Positions 30,960 to 41,139 of a DNA stretch of 64,000 nt are shown here, in pieces. This stretch comes from Byssothecium circinans (taxonomy: Eukaryota; Ascomycota; Dothideomycetes; Pleosporales; Massarinaceae). How positions within the stretch are numbered: position 1 is the first letter of the stretch; the number at the start of each line of letters is the position of its first letter. Under the pieces are notes generated by a model. It was not told where the DNA came from and made no database searches. It saw only the letters and a list, made by a program, of their open reading frames with translations. The stretch lies in assembly GCA_010015675.1 (NCBI GenBank), contig ML977000.1:165905-229904 (forward strand). The letters are read 5' to 3'. Both the position numbers and the translations under genes were made by a program.

Positions 30960-32735
30960 AAGAAAACGTAAAAAAATGTTGCTTTAAACTTGATTGGCCC
31001 TCTTTTTTGTTTGGGTTTTATTGGAGAGATGACTTGACTGAAAGTGGGCTAATTTAGACGTTCGCTTAGATCAGTTCCTCGGGAACTCTTGGCTTCTTTA
31101 TCAATCTCGCCTCTAGATGCACCTTTTATGCAGCAGATCGACTAGATAGATATCCAACCCCCGCTTCCCGGAATTCTCTCAGATCTACGATGTGTTTTCT
31201 TGTCTCTTCCGATCGGTGTGCCTTAGGTACTGGGCACTTGCCGCTATGTACGTGCACTCGTGTATGTACTGTACCCTACCTAATCCAGCCGGTTCCGCGG
31301 ACAACCGGAACTATAAGTCCGTAGTATGTGATTGGATGGAGGATGATGCCGGCCCGCCGCTCGTATCGACTCTCTCCTATTGTCGTTTAAAATTCCCTTG
31401 TATGGATATTACGTGCTCCATATCGCCTCTCGCTTCGCTTTCCGTGCAGGGTGTGTTTCCGAACACGTGGGATGTTTGGAATCGGCCCGATAGGAAGGTC
31501 CAGCGGTCGTGTCGTGCGAAATAATGCAATAATGGCGATCAATAATGGATTGTGGGAACTACTGCATTCTCTCCCTTCCTGGGATGGTCATCACGTGAGT
31601 CAGCGGCTAGCCTGTGCCGTGCCGTGCTATACTTCTTCTCTGGAGTCTCGATTGTGGATTGGATGTCGACTAGGTAGGTAGATGGGATATACGGAGTAGT
31701 CCCTACCAATAGAGACCAGAGCGTTCCGCTTGACATGGGCGAGATGATCAATTACCCACCCATAGTGATGCAATTCGTTGCGAGCGGCTCAGTCAGCGAG
31801 AGTAACTATGGCGATGTCCTGCAAAACCTGTGGAACGTCGCGATACTTACTAAGGCTGCGGAGAATTTTGGTCAGTGTGACGGATAGGTTATCAACAGCG
31901 ATATCAGTTTCTGTGGCTTTGAGGATTGCATCTTAACGCGTAGTGCTGCTCGTTAAGTGAGAAGGTCGTCTTAACATGGTGACTGCAAAGCGGAGATCCT
32001 GTAAAATAGGGCTTCTTATACCACACAAGACTTAGGCACTTGAAACCCCTTCCAAACAAAGCTGATTGGGGAAGTCAACGGGGATGATTAATGGAGAGTA
32101 CCATGGCCGACAGCAAAAGATATCATTTAGGATCAGCAATGGGTCTAGCGCTGGAGGGAGGCCACCCTCCCGCCCTATTGAGTAGGAATTTTTCCCTTGT
32201 CGGTATGGTAGGAGTGAATCAGTTTCAACAAACCGCCTCCACGGTATACGAGACCAAGGCCAGGCCTTCAACTGGCAGTCTGGAACCATCATTCTGTTCA
32301 AGAGCCTTTTGTAACTGGTACTTGACCGAGCGGTGCTAATTTCCTACACCGTATGCGCTGCTCAGGTAGGCCGCCGGGTCCCCGCGTATCAGCTCTCCAA
32401 AACTTAGGTAGGATCACGCGTAGCACCAAACGCACAATTGAAGATTCAGATCAGGCGGACAATTATCTCAAACGGACAATTACCTGCCTGTAGCGGAGGA
32501 TGAAAGGATCGGCAGCACAACCAATCCGAATTTAACGCAGGGTAGGCTCATATTCTAGAATACCAAACCAGGCGTGGCTCCTGGAAGAGACTCGAGATCA
32601 GAGTGCAAGGTAGGGGAAAGGCCGCTTATGGGTACATACATAGCACACACGAAGGGAAATGTACAGATATCATGACTAATTAGATTAACAAACGCGTAGA
32701 ACCGGTTTTGCGTTACAAGCTTTTACTTTTACTGT
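30960..32735. other. Intergenic between the regulator and the terpene synthase
   Basis: About 1.8 kb without a supported gene. Short frames at 31192-31524 and 32091-32339 lack splice support and family resemblance. The right end merges into the minisatellite before the terpene synthase. Confidence 0.45.
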
Positions 32736-32889
32736 AAGGTTGAGGGTCGCTAATCTTTACTGTCGGTTCAAGGTTAAGGGTCACCAAGCGTTACCTTTGC
32801 TCTAAGGTTACGTGTCGCTGATCCTTCCAGTTACTTAAAGGCTAAAAGTTACCAACCTTTATCTTTATTCCAAGGCTAAGGCTCGCCAT
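32736..32889 (+). repeat. Degenerate 34-bp minisatellite upstream of the terpene synthase
   Basis: Units beginning AAGGTT or AAGGCT start at 32736, 32770, 32804, 32838 and 32872, exactly 34 bp apart, with consensus opening AAGGYTnAGGGTC and ending in a T/C-rich part (CTTTAC..T). The copies differ at many sites, so the array is old. It ends about 50 bp before the start codon and may therefore lie in the core promoter or leader. Confidence 0.85.
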
Positions 32890-32942
32890 ACTTGAACCCC
32901 CAACCTATCTTTTTGAGATCTAACGCTACCGAACCCGACACC

Positions 32943-34337
32943 ATGGTTTCCGGCGTCGCAGAAGAGAGGCCCAACATCCCCTATCCATCCTCTCAGGCCA
33001 CTCTACCAACCTTATTAGCAGTAGTGTCAACAAGCCGTCTCGCAGCCATTGCCAATCAACTTCAAATAGACCACCAAGCCCAGAGAAAGCAGCTCCTCGC
33101 CTCTCTCCATGGCCAAATAATCCGCATACCCGACCTAGCGCCGCTCTTCGCCCACTGGCCCACAAAGACAAACCCTGAACTTGATACTATACGCACTCAT
33201 ATCCGGGATTGGATCGATGCGTACGCCCCTCCTTCAACGTCTTGCTACAGCCCCACCTTTCCTCTACCTACACTGACAACATATATAGCACTCTCCCACC
33301 CGGAAAAAGTCTGCAGGCTCTCCAAAGCTCAGATATCGGTCTCTTCGGCGCAACATGGTGGCCCAATAGTCCCTTCCAGAAACTCCGCATCATCACGTAC
33401 CTTGCCATCTGGCTCTTCACATGGGACGACGAAATAGACATCAACGATGGCACCATGTGGGACGAGTTCGGCGCCGCGCAAATCTACCGCGACCAAACGC
33501 TCGCCTACGTACGCTACACTTTGGGCATCGACACCAAGAGCCCTGAAGTCACCAACCGCGTCATCCTGAACTTCGCACCCATCGGCGCTTCGCTCAAAGC
33601 CGCCTACACGCGTGAGCAGAAACAGAGAATATACGAAGAGATGCGTTTCTTCATGGAAATGTCGGAGCGCGAACAGCAGCTGCGACTTTCCGGTATCATT
33701 CCATCGGTTGACGAGTTCTGGAATTACCGCCTCGGGAGCAGTGCCGTCACTGTGTGCGTTAAACTTCCGGGTATAAAGTGCGCTGACCACTTCACCTCCC
33801 TCTCAGACATTGGATTTTCCTGTCCAAAGAGTCCAGCCGAAGCGCACTGACACCTCATTCCTTGGATGAGCTCTGCTGACTTCGTGCATCCGGCTTAGAT
33901 GTCTCGCATTCCATGAGTTCAGCTACGAGAACATGCACTTGCCGGCGTCGTTCCATGAGGACTCGGATGTGAAGAGTATCATTCGGTATACGAATATGAT
34001 TGTTAGTGCTACCAATGATCTCTTTTCTGTCAAGAAGGAGATCGAGCGCGATGCTGTCGATTCGTTGATTCCGATTATGTACTACCATGTTGGAGGAACC
34101 GTCCAGGCGGCTGTCGATGAGGTTGTGATGTTCATCAAAAAGGAGATCAAGGCGTTTGATGCAGCGGCTGAGAGATTAGATAGGAAATATCAAGATGCGG
34201 AGTCGGACATGAGGAGGCAGGTCAGGGTATATGTGGAGGGGTGTAAATACACCACTACGGGGAACCTGACGTGGAGTTTGTCCACAAAGAGGTATGCGGT
34301 AGAGTGGGTGAATGGAGAGATGGTTATGGAGCTTTAG
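32943..34337 (+). CDS. Class I terpene synthase (sesquiterpene cyclase type)
   Basis: Three exons, 32943..33220, 33289..33753 and 33899..34337, phase-consistent with CTGAC branch sites, give 393 residues. Class I cyclases ionise a prenyl diphosphate with three Mg2+ ions. Both metal motifs are complete: Asp139-Asp140-Glu-Ile-Asp143 (DDxxD) in a Trp-Asp-Asp context, and Asn287-Asp288-Leu-Phe-Ser291-Val-Lys-Lys-Glu295 (the NSE triad). The C-terminal Trp-x-Leu-x-x-x-x-Arg-Tyr near the end matches the Arg-Tyr pair that senses diphosphate in fungal sesquiterpene synthases. Length and absence of a prenyltransferase or class II domain favour a C15 (or C10) substrate; the product cannot be predicted. 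No stop or frameshift was seen. It is the only undamaged core biosynthetic gene in the region and sits between a Zn2Cys6 regulator and the esterase, cupin, SDR and P450 genes. Confidence 0.9.
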
Positions 34338-34731
34338 ATGGCGTCTAATAGAGAGGGTAGAGTTGGACAGGCGTCTTGGGGATACTTTTACTGTTTGAGT
34401 CTTTAGTGGCATACAAAACTTGGAGACTTTCCTTTAGATATTTCATTGCGGACTGGAGTTGGTTACACCCTCTATAGAGCTCTAGATACTTTCCATATGT
34501 CCTAGATAGCACGATAGGGTTTTGTGCACGTATCTAGTACAACCTCCTGTATAAACCATATTCCACACATCTGCATGTTATGGATCAAGAAGTGACCTTT
34601 TGAAAGGGTTAGTAGAAATTCGTACATAGAAATGAGATTGATATTGCGCTGGAATTTTTACTGGAAGGGAAACGGTACAACAAATGTTGAATTATCTAAA
34701 GCATGTTGCATATTAAGTCCATATCAACCCT
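34338..34731. other. Convergent intergenic, AT-rich
   Basis: 3' flanks of the terpene synthase (+) and the carboxylesterase (-). It is AT-rich with no coding signal. Confidence 0.5.
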
Positions 34732-34908
34732 TCACCTATCCCCTCGGATCCCCTTCAAAACCCTAACCTTACCCCCCTTCGTCTTGAAATCAACCTCCCC
34801 AATCAAGCAGTACCTCACTACCTTAACGTCCCTCGCATAGGTCGTATCCACCAGCCCGGGTTCAAACCTTCCAAACACCGCTGCCAGCGTCGAAGCATGA
34901 TCTTGTGT
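34732..34908 (-). other. In-frame 58-codon continuation after the esterase stop
   Basis: Directly after the esterase TAA (34909-34911) the same frame stays open for 58 codons to a TGA at 34732-34734. The translation looks protein-like (Leu-Ala-Ala-Val-Phe-Gly-Arg-Phe-Glu-Pro-Gly-Leu) and the DNA is GC-richer than its AT-rich right-hand-to-left surroundings. It could be an old C-terminal extension cut off by the stop, a piece of another gene, or chance. I do not recognise it. Confidence 0.35.
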
Positions 34909-36823
34909 TTACACTCCCAGCGTTTCTGCCAAGCTGTTCACGAAAGAGCATCGCTGAATCAGTTTCTCCCGCCCTAGCTGCTGCAGGCGCAGAGCTTCAG
35001 TTTTGGACTTCATCCCCCCATATTCGAATTTCTCCCCAATGGGATGTTGTGTCCCATCTTCATCTAGCCTCGGGGTTGCATGCTCATGCATGTGTTCATT
35101 GGCCCGCACCCGGCATGAACCCGACCCAAGTGGTCCGCCTATTACCTGCACAGGTACCTCGTCCAAGATTGCGTCTTCATCCGCCCTTATTGCCGGCCAG
35201 TCATCAAATCCGCCGGCCTCCGCTGAGACAGGATTTCCAGTGTATGCAAAATTGACAAAGCTCTCCACAAAGGTTTCGGAAAGCTCTTGATCGGCTTTAC
35301 TGACCTCACCTTCGAGGAAATGACCCCCGAAGATATAGTTGTGATCCGAGCCGTGAGAGACACCAATGTACGGCATACCGGCACCCTTCCAGAGCGGGGT
35401 CAACATGCTTTGATTCAAAACATAGAGACGAACCCCTGGGAAATCCGCATCCAGCGCTTGACTGTGCTTCGCCATTGCATGGCCGAAATTGATGGACGAG
35501 CAGGTAAAGAGAATATCGCGTAAGATGCGGGAGAGGCGGAAGAAGTGGACAGACACGGTCGGTTCGGAGACTTCTTTCCTGGCTTCGTAGTTCTCAAGCT
35601 CGTACTGGAAGTCGGTTGCGTCGTAGTAAGAGAAGAGTTTAGTCATTTGCTCGGATGTGAGGCCAGAAGCAAATGCCTTTATTGGAGCGATCATGTCTTC
35701 TTCCGCCTGGATAAGATGAGCTGGTCCGGCATTTGAGGCTCCGTCATCTTGTGTCCATCCAAATACGATCGGTATGCCTGGTCATGTCAGTGATTGAATG
35801 TGCTGGCCTACATCACAGACTTACCTTTGACAAATCTTCCAGCTTCGTACAAGGCTGTTGAGCGGTGTGGAATGAAATCATCGTCGACTGAGGGAATAAA
35901 AGTAAAGAGCCCGAATGGAGGATGATTCTCCTTAGAATACGCCATGGCCACTTCCACAAGCTTTTCCATGGGTGTATTTCGGAGACATTCCAGCAGCTTC
36001 TCGTCTTCTTGAACGTCGTTCCCACAGCCGAGTCGTTCCGCAACTGCGAGTGTGTGTAGGGTTGTAGCGTCACTGGTGATGTTGAGTGCGTTTCCTGGGG
36101 CCCTGACATGGACCAAACTTGGGAGAAGGGGACGCCTTGTTCGCCGCCGTAGGCCATTAGATGCAACGAGCTGAATGTCCCTCCGGCGCTCGATCCAAAG
36201 CTGGTGATTTTGTCGGGGTCGCCACCAAATGCCGCAATATTCTCCTTGATCCATTGAAACGCTGTTCGTTGGTCCCTCATGCCCAGATTCAGTGACTTTT
36301 GGTCTTTGAGGATCGGCAATCGAGCAAAGCCAAAGATCGTGACGCGGTAATTGATAGCGACATAGATGATAGGCTTATTGTTGGCCAAGGCTATAGAGAG
36401 AAGCTTGTCAGGATCGAAATGCGGGTCATAAGCCGAGCCTTTGATAACGCCACCGCCATGAACATGAACTACGACCGGTAGGCTGCTGTCTTTTGTGATA
36501 CCGACAGGCCGTGCGACTCGAAGGTTCAAACAGTCCTCGCTAATGCTCTGTGTCTCGGCAAAGAAGGGAGGCAGTGAACCTTCCATCTGAGGGCATGCTG
36601 GCCCAGGTAAAGAGGCATCAACAATTGAGCCGTCCTCGGGTGTGTAGAGCTCTGGCGGCGCGAACCGTGGCGCTTTTGCAAACCTAATGTTTTGAAAGTG
36701 CTCGATTTTACTAACGGTGGTTCCTTCATATGCAACATGGTTGCCTATGACAGCTCTTGGTACGAGAGCACGCACGGCTTCGCCGAATAGAATGCCCCAC
36801 GCAAGAAGAGACAGTCGTAGCAT
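34909..36823 (-). pseudogene. Secreted type-B carboxylesterase with one frameshift
   Basis: The gene begins at ATG 36823 with a signal peptide (hydrophobic to about residue 19, Val-Arg-Ala) and encodes the carboxylesterase/lipase fold: Glu-Asp-Cys-Leu-Asn-Leu, the oxyanion loop His-Gly-Gly-Gly, and the nucleophile elbow Gly-Ser-Ser-Ala-Gly-Gly. The family hydrolyses carboxylic esters outside the cell or in the secretory path. Near 36105 the frame shifts by one: Trp-Ser-Met-Ser-Gly-Pro lies in one frame and the following Gly-Asn-Ala-Leu-Asn-Ile in another. The shifted frame continues cleanly to a GTAAGT donor at 35824, and the last exon 35777..34909 keeps the Gly-Val-Ser-His-Gly-Ser-Asp catalytic His region. 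A single-base deletion or a sequence error fits. If real, the product is truncated soon after the nucleophile. Confidence 0.75.
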
Positions 36824-37866
36824 ACTGAAGATGAAGGATGAAGTGTATGAGAGTAAGATGAGGTGCCCCAAAATCGCAGGCGCGCTCGAGCAATGCGGCG
36901 CGGAAGAACGTGAGGCACAGTTGAAATCACGTGACTATATATTTGCAGGCAGAAGCTACCTACATAGGCAATAGATCAGCATTCTGGAGTGTGACAATTG
37001 ATCTTAATGCATCTTCACCCACGTGCATGTATATGCGAAAGGCTGCTGCGTAAGCTTCCAGAGGTCCTCCTTGGAATGAAATCGCGATGTGATGATATTA
37101 AATTGTTGATAGAAGACACCAATAATCAGTATCATAGGAGATTTAATCAAGTGCGAACTTATGATGTTCTATAAGAATGAGTTGTGTTGGTAAAGCTTTG
37201 AACGGGCTCCCGTGGTAACGAAGTTTTACCTAGATAATTTTTAGCCTGAAACTAAGTCCTCTCAAGTAGATAAGGCCTATTGATGTTTCCATATATGGTC
37301 AGTAATGTTGAACGCTTTTATCAGAGAACTTCTCGCAAGGGTGGCCAATCGCTTACCTCCCGAGCAACATGAGAATTTAGTACTGAATTGACCAATCAGG
37401 TAGTAGTGAAATGTCGAGGCATCGGAACAATGACCGATAAACAAATCGCACGTCATCTACGATACGTTTAATCACGTTCCATTTCCCGTTGATAGAGCGC
37501 GAGAATTTTTTGAGGATATACCAAAAAGATGATTATATGGCGGAATACTTAATACACAAATAACTGAGCCACGCCGATATTATGGGATTTATCAAATCAC
37601 CAAACCCACTTATTTCAACCTTCAATTACCACTTTCAGTTATTTTTGAGAGTTAAAAAGGTGCATTTATAATGTTCTCGCACCGAATACGGAGAGTTCGG
37701 GCAAAAATTGCCTAATCTAGAAAACCATTGCACCATCAATAAAGTGGGGAATTTATGGGGATCGGGGGCGTAACCGATAGCTACAAACCATTATATCACT
37801 GAACAGTTCCCTTGCACGATCAAATGCTGCCTATACTTGACACCACAAACGTCTAACAACACAAAC
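36824..37866. other. AT-rich intergenic block
   Basis: From about 36980 to 37860 the DNA is visibly AT-rich with no coding frame of note. It separates the esterase promoter (left) from the cupin leader (right). It could be degraded repeat DNA, but no element could be named. Confidence 0.45.
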
Positions 37867-38417
37867 AGTGAGTAACGTTCTTTCTTCCTGTTACTCCCCG
37901 ACCACATAACACCTTGCTAAAGTTAGCTATTTATTTAGTGTCTGGAAACCTAGTTCCTCTTACGATCGTCAAGGGCGCGGGTCACGAGTTTATCCCGCTC
38001 CCACAAGGCGAGAACGCTACCGTGGCGGACTTCCATTCGTAAGCCGCCCTCGAAAATTACACCTTGTCTTGAACGCAACCATCTAATCTCTTTCACAGCA
38101 TCCGCACCCAGACCAAAGACTCACCATCTTACCTGACCTCTGGCTTCTACAAGATTGAAGCCGGCCCATCGCGTCCAGCGCATTACACATTTGAGGAAAC
38201 AAAATATATCCTCAACGGCCAAATCGACATCCTTGATGAGGCAACCGGCATCACGCACCATCTCGTCCCTGGCGACTTCGCATTCTTCCACGTTGGATCC
38301 AAGGTCCAGTTCTCTACCAAGTCGAATGGATTGGCGTTTTACGCTGTGACAAGGCCGGTGAAGACGCCGCACCCGAACTTGAAAGGAAGGGAAGAAAATG
38401 CGAAATCGAAGCTATAG
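37867..38417 (+). CDS. Small single-domain cupin, EutQ-like
   Basis: The exons are A at 37867, then 37939..38038 and 38099..38417. A 71-nt intron (GTGAGT...TTTAG) splits the start codon: exon 1 gives A and exon 2 begins TG TCT GGA. The sum is exactly 140 codons, 139 residues, and no other in-frame ATG precedes the domain. The cupin barrel is clear: His-Tyr-Thr-Phe-Glu-Glu-Thr-Lys-Tyr-Ile-Leu-Asn-Gly (first motif), Leu-Val-Pro-Gly-Asp-Phe-Ala-Phe-Phe-His-Val-Gly-Ser (second motif). Sequence style resembles the ethanolamine-utilisation EutQ-type cupins common in fungi, often found in or beside metabolic clusters. Only part of the classical metal ligand set is visible, so catalysis is uncertain. 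It could be a pathway isomerase or cyclase helper, which is inference. Confidence 0.78.
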
Positions 38418-39673
38418 ATTGTTGCGATACCAGTGGTCATTGCTTCCTGTGGGATGTAATTGAATAGAGATTTAGTAGAGGTCTCTAATGTGTTTTCAAA
38501 TGCCACTGTTCCGTTAACTTTCCCGCCGCTCGCCCCTTTCAAGGCCTCCCGAGACTAGAGCACTGCACTTCATCAATACATCTACAGGAATAGAGTTCAT
38601 GGATGCTAGTCAGATTTAATACCGATAATGCGGAGTTCGGCTTCAGATGCCCATGACCATGATGAGAGACCATAGTACCAATGGGTGGAACTCTGCATTA
38701 GTTGCAGCATTGAGGCTTCTGGTGCCGACTTTTCAAACGCCACGCTCTCGGTACTTGAGCAAATTTCCAATTCCCTTCATGTTAAGATGCTCTCGGTTCT
38801 TCTAGGCTCTCAAAAGGTGAACGTAGGTTCCAAGACTAGGTGTGCGAGATCGAAGTCATGAGCCCGCATGCAGTCCCAAATATCCCGCAAGATTACTTGT
38901 GCTGGCCTCAACGCTGGACTGATATCAGTACGAGTACACTATTTCAGATGTATGTAACTACTTACGATCAACTGGAATTCCATGCTTACTGACCGCAATG
39001 AGCGAATCATTATAGCTTTTCCCCACCTCCAAGCTCATGTCCTCCAACTCGTCTGCTTGAGGACACTCAAAGATCTATTAACGCATATGGACAGTGTCTT
39101 ACCGTTGACCAAGCAAATCACAGCCAAAAGTTTGCATGCTCGATCGATTCGATCATCTCGTGCCTGTGGAAAGTACAAACACGTGACACGTGAGAAGCCT
39201 TGCGATTACCCTAAAGCAACCTAAAATGCTAATTGCCAGGGTTAAAACGCGGCTACTAATCCCTCTGACGGGCCTCACTAGGGGTAATTAGGGTAATCCA
39301 ATTGGTTGAAGCCCCTAGTCACAAAACCACGCTACGCATCCGAGCCGGTGGGGGAAACTGTATTTAGCTGCTTCATTATTCCTTGTATCGGGATCATCCA
39401 CATACACACCCGCCAGTGTCGTGCGCAATCAATCCCTCGGTGCTTGCTGAGTACCATATCATAGATAGCGCATTATCTAGAAAGAGATGGCAGTCGGTCG
39501 CGCAGGCCATAGAATTACTGCAGATAGAAAGTGGGCCTGCATCAAGAACAGGCGGATTTTCCACGATAACAATTCCGACAAAGGCAAAAACCACACCGCA
39601 ACGACAAGATGCACGTTATGATCCCTCATGCGTTGGCGATATTGCTTATTGTCCAGAATGATGCCTATCTGTG
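38418..39673. other. Intergenic with dispersed repeat copy B
   Basis: 3' flanks of the cupin (+) and the SDR (-). Apart from the repeat at 39239-39355 no feature is supported; short frames at 38982-39224 and 39383-39661 show no family resemblance. Confidence 0.45.
39239..39355 (+). repeat. Dispersed repeat, copy B
   Basis: Counterpart of 27416-27535 in the same orientation, diverged by substitutions and small indels. Like copy A it has a nearby inverted word pair (GATTACCCTAA at about 39204 against TTAGGGTAATC at about 39288). Confidence 0.6.
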
Positions 39674-40675
39674 TCATTCGTGCGAGTATCTCTCAAGCTC
39701 CTTTTCGGTCCATTCCCGCAACTGCTCCCTCAGCTTAGCGCTCTCTGAATCCTTGGTGCCTTTCATCGGCACGCCGACTGGTTCATACATATCGCCAGAC
39801 TTGAGCTGATCCCCTGCCGGAGCCGTTGCTGCCCAGCACGTATTCCAAACGCCCTGGTTCAAAGGAACCCTCTGTCCGAATGTAGCCAGCTTGAGAAACC
39901 ACCTGTCAAACATGGGTTTGTCCTCGATTAAGCCGGTGCTGATAGCGCCCGGATGTAGGCACAGTGTTGTAACGAGAGGGTGGCGCTCTGCGAGGTCTTG
40001 CGCATGAAGCACCATTGCCAGCTTACTCTGACCGTATCTAAGCCATTTGGCTTGCATGATGCCGATGGGAAGATTTGTTTGCTCGGATTTCAAGTCTTTG
40101 AACACAATCCCGCCGGCCGGGGTGAATCTAAAGCCAACCGACGACAGAAGAATGATGCGCACGTTGTTTTCGGTGGATGCAGTGCGCTCAAGCACTGGCA
40201 GCAGAAGCTTGACGAAAAGCGCGTGTGAGAGGTAGTTGACCGCAAACTGAATTTCGTGTCCGTCTTTTGAAACGCCTGGGTCGCCGCCCATAATTCCTGC
40301 GTTGGCAATGAAAATGTCCAGTCGATCCACAAGCTCCAGCAATTGCGTCGACGCTGATTTCACCGACGCGAGAGAGGTTTGGTCGCACTCGATGAATGAC
40401 ACTTTGACCGATGGACTAGTGGTTTTCGTCTCGCTTACAACAGCTTTGGCGGCCTCCGCGTTGCGGCCCGTAAAAACGATGTGTTGCGGGTTGTGTTTTG
40501 CGAGAGTCGCGATTGTCTCTTTGCCTAGACCAGCAGTGCCTTCAACAATAGTCAGTAGACATTACGCCATGAATGTACGGCTATGAGTGGAAGGCATACC
40601 TCCGGTCATGAAGATGACCTTCCCAGAGAGGTCGGGGATATCCTTATCAGGATCGTAGGAAGTGTTCAGCCCCAT
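39674..40675 (-). CDS. Short-chain dehydrogenase/reductase (retinol-dehydrogenase-like)
   Basis: Two exons, 40675..40600 and 40539..39674, joined by a 60-nt phase-1 intron with a CTGAC branch site, give 313 residues. Rossmann features are all present: Thr-Gly-Gly-Thr-Ala-Gly-Leu-Gly nucleotide motif near residue 24-31 formed across the exon junction, Asn-Ala-Gly near residue 108, Ser-Ser-Val in the catalytic strand, and Tyr-Gly-Gln-Ser-Lys as the catalytic Tyr/Lys pair. The start fits because the exon-1 reading Asp-Leu-Ser-Gly-Lys-Val-Ile-Phe-Met-Thr-Gly is the usual first strand. The family reduces or oxidises carbonyl/alcohol groups with NAD(P)(H), and members of this WW-oxidoreductase/RDH-like group are frequent in fungal secondary-metabolite clusters. 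The frame is intact, unlike the two other SDR copies in the region. Its substrate is unknown. Confidence 0.88.
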
Positions 40676-41139
40676 TGTGCGAGTTTGCGATGGTGTGCGA
40701 TACAGTGAATTATTTTCACGCTGTGGCTGTTGCATAGATAAGGGGGAAACCTGAGTGCTGTATCTATATGTATTCATGGACCACCAACTAACGAATAGGA
40801 GGCTCCCGCCCCCACCCCCTTACTAGTGACGCTCCAAAGAAACCGGGTTCTATGTTGTTGCCTGCCGATCAAGACTCCAAAGAAGCGAGCCTAGTACGGT
40901 AGGTAGTGGCTTTCGGCACTTGCCAGCACTCTATGTATCACCGTCGGGCCTTTCCCCATTGCCTCACTCTCACTACCAAAGGCGGACTCTCCCATATGGT
41001 ACCGTTTTGCAGTCGCGGTGCAAGTACATTTTTGTGTTTATCTATTCAAAATCGTATATATGGATCAATTTCGCAATCACCGTATTCATCTTAATCTGCG
41101 CTAGGCTGCCGTTTGTTAGTCAAACCGGTTAGGGTACCA
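40676..41139. other. Intergenic between SDR promoter and P450 pseudogene
   Basis: It contains the SDR promoter. A hydrophobic chance frame at 40920-41132 is not supported as a gene. Confidence 0.45.
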
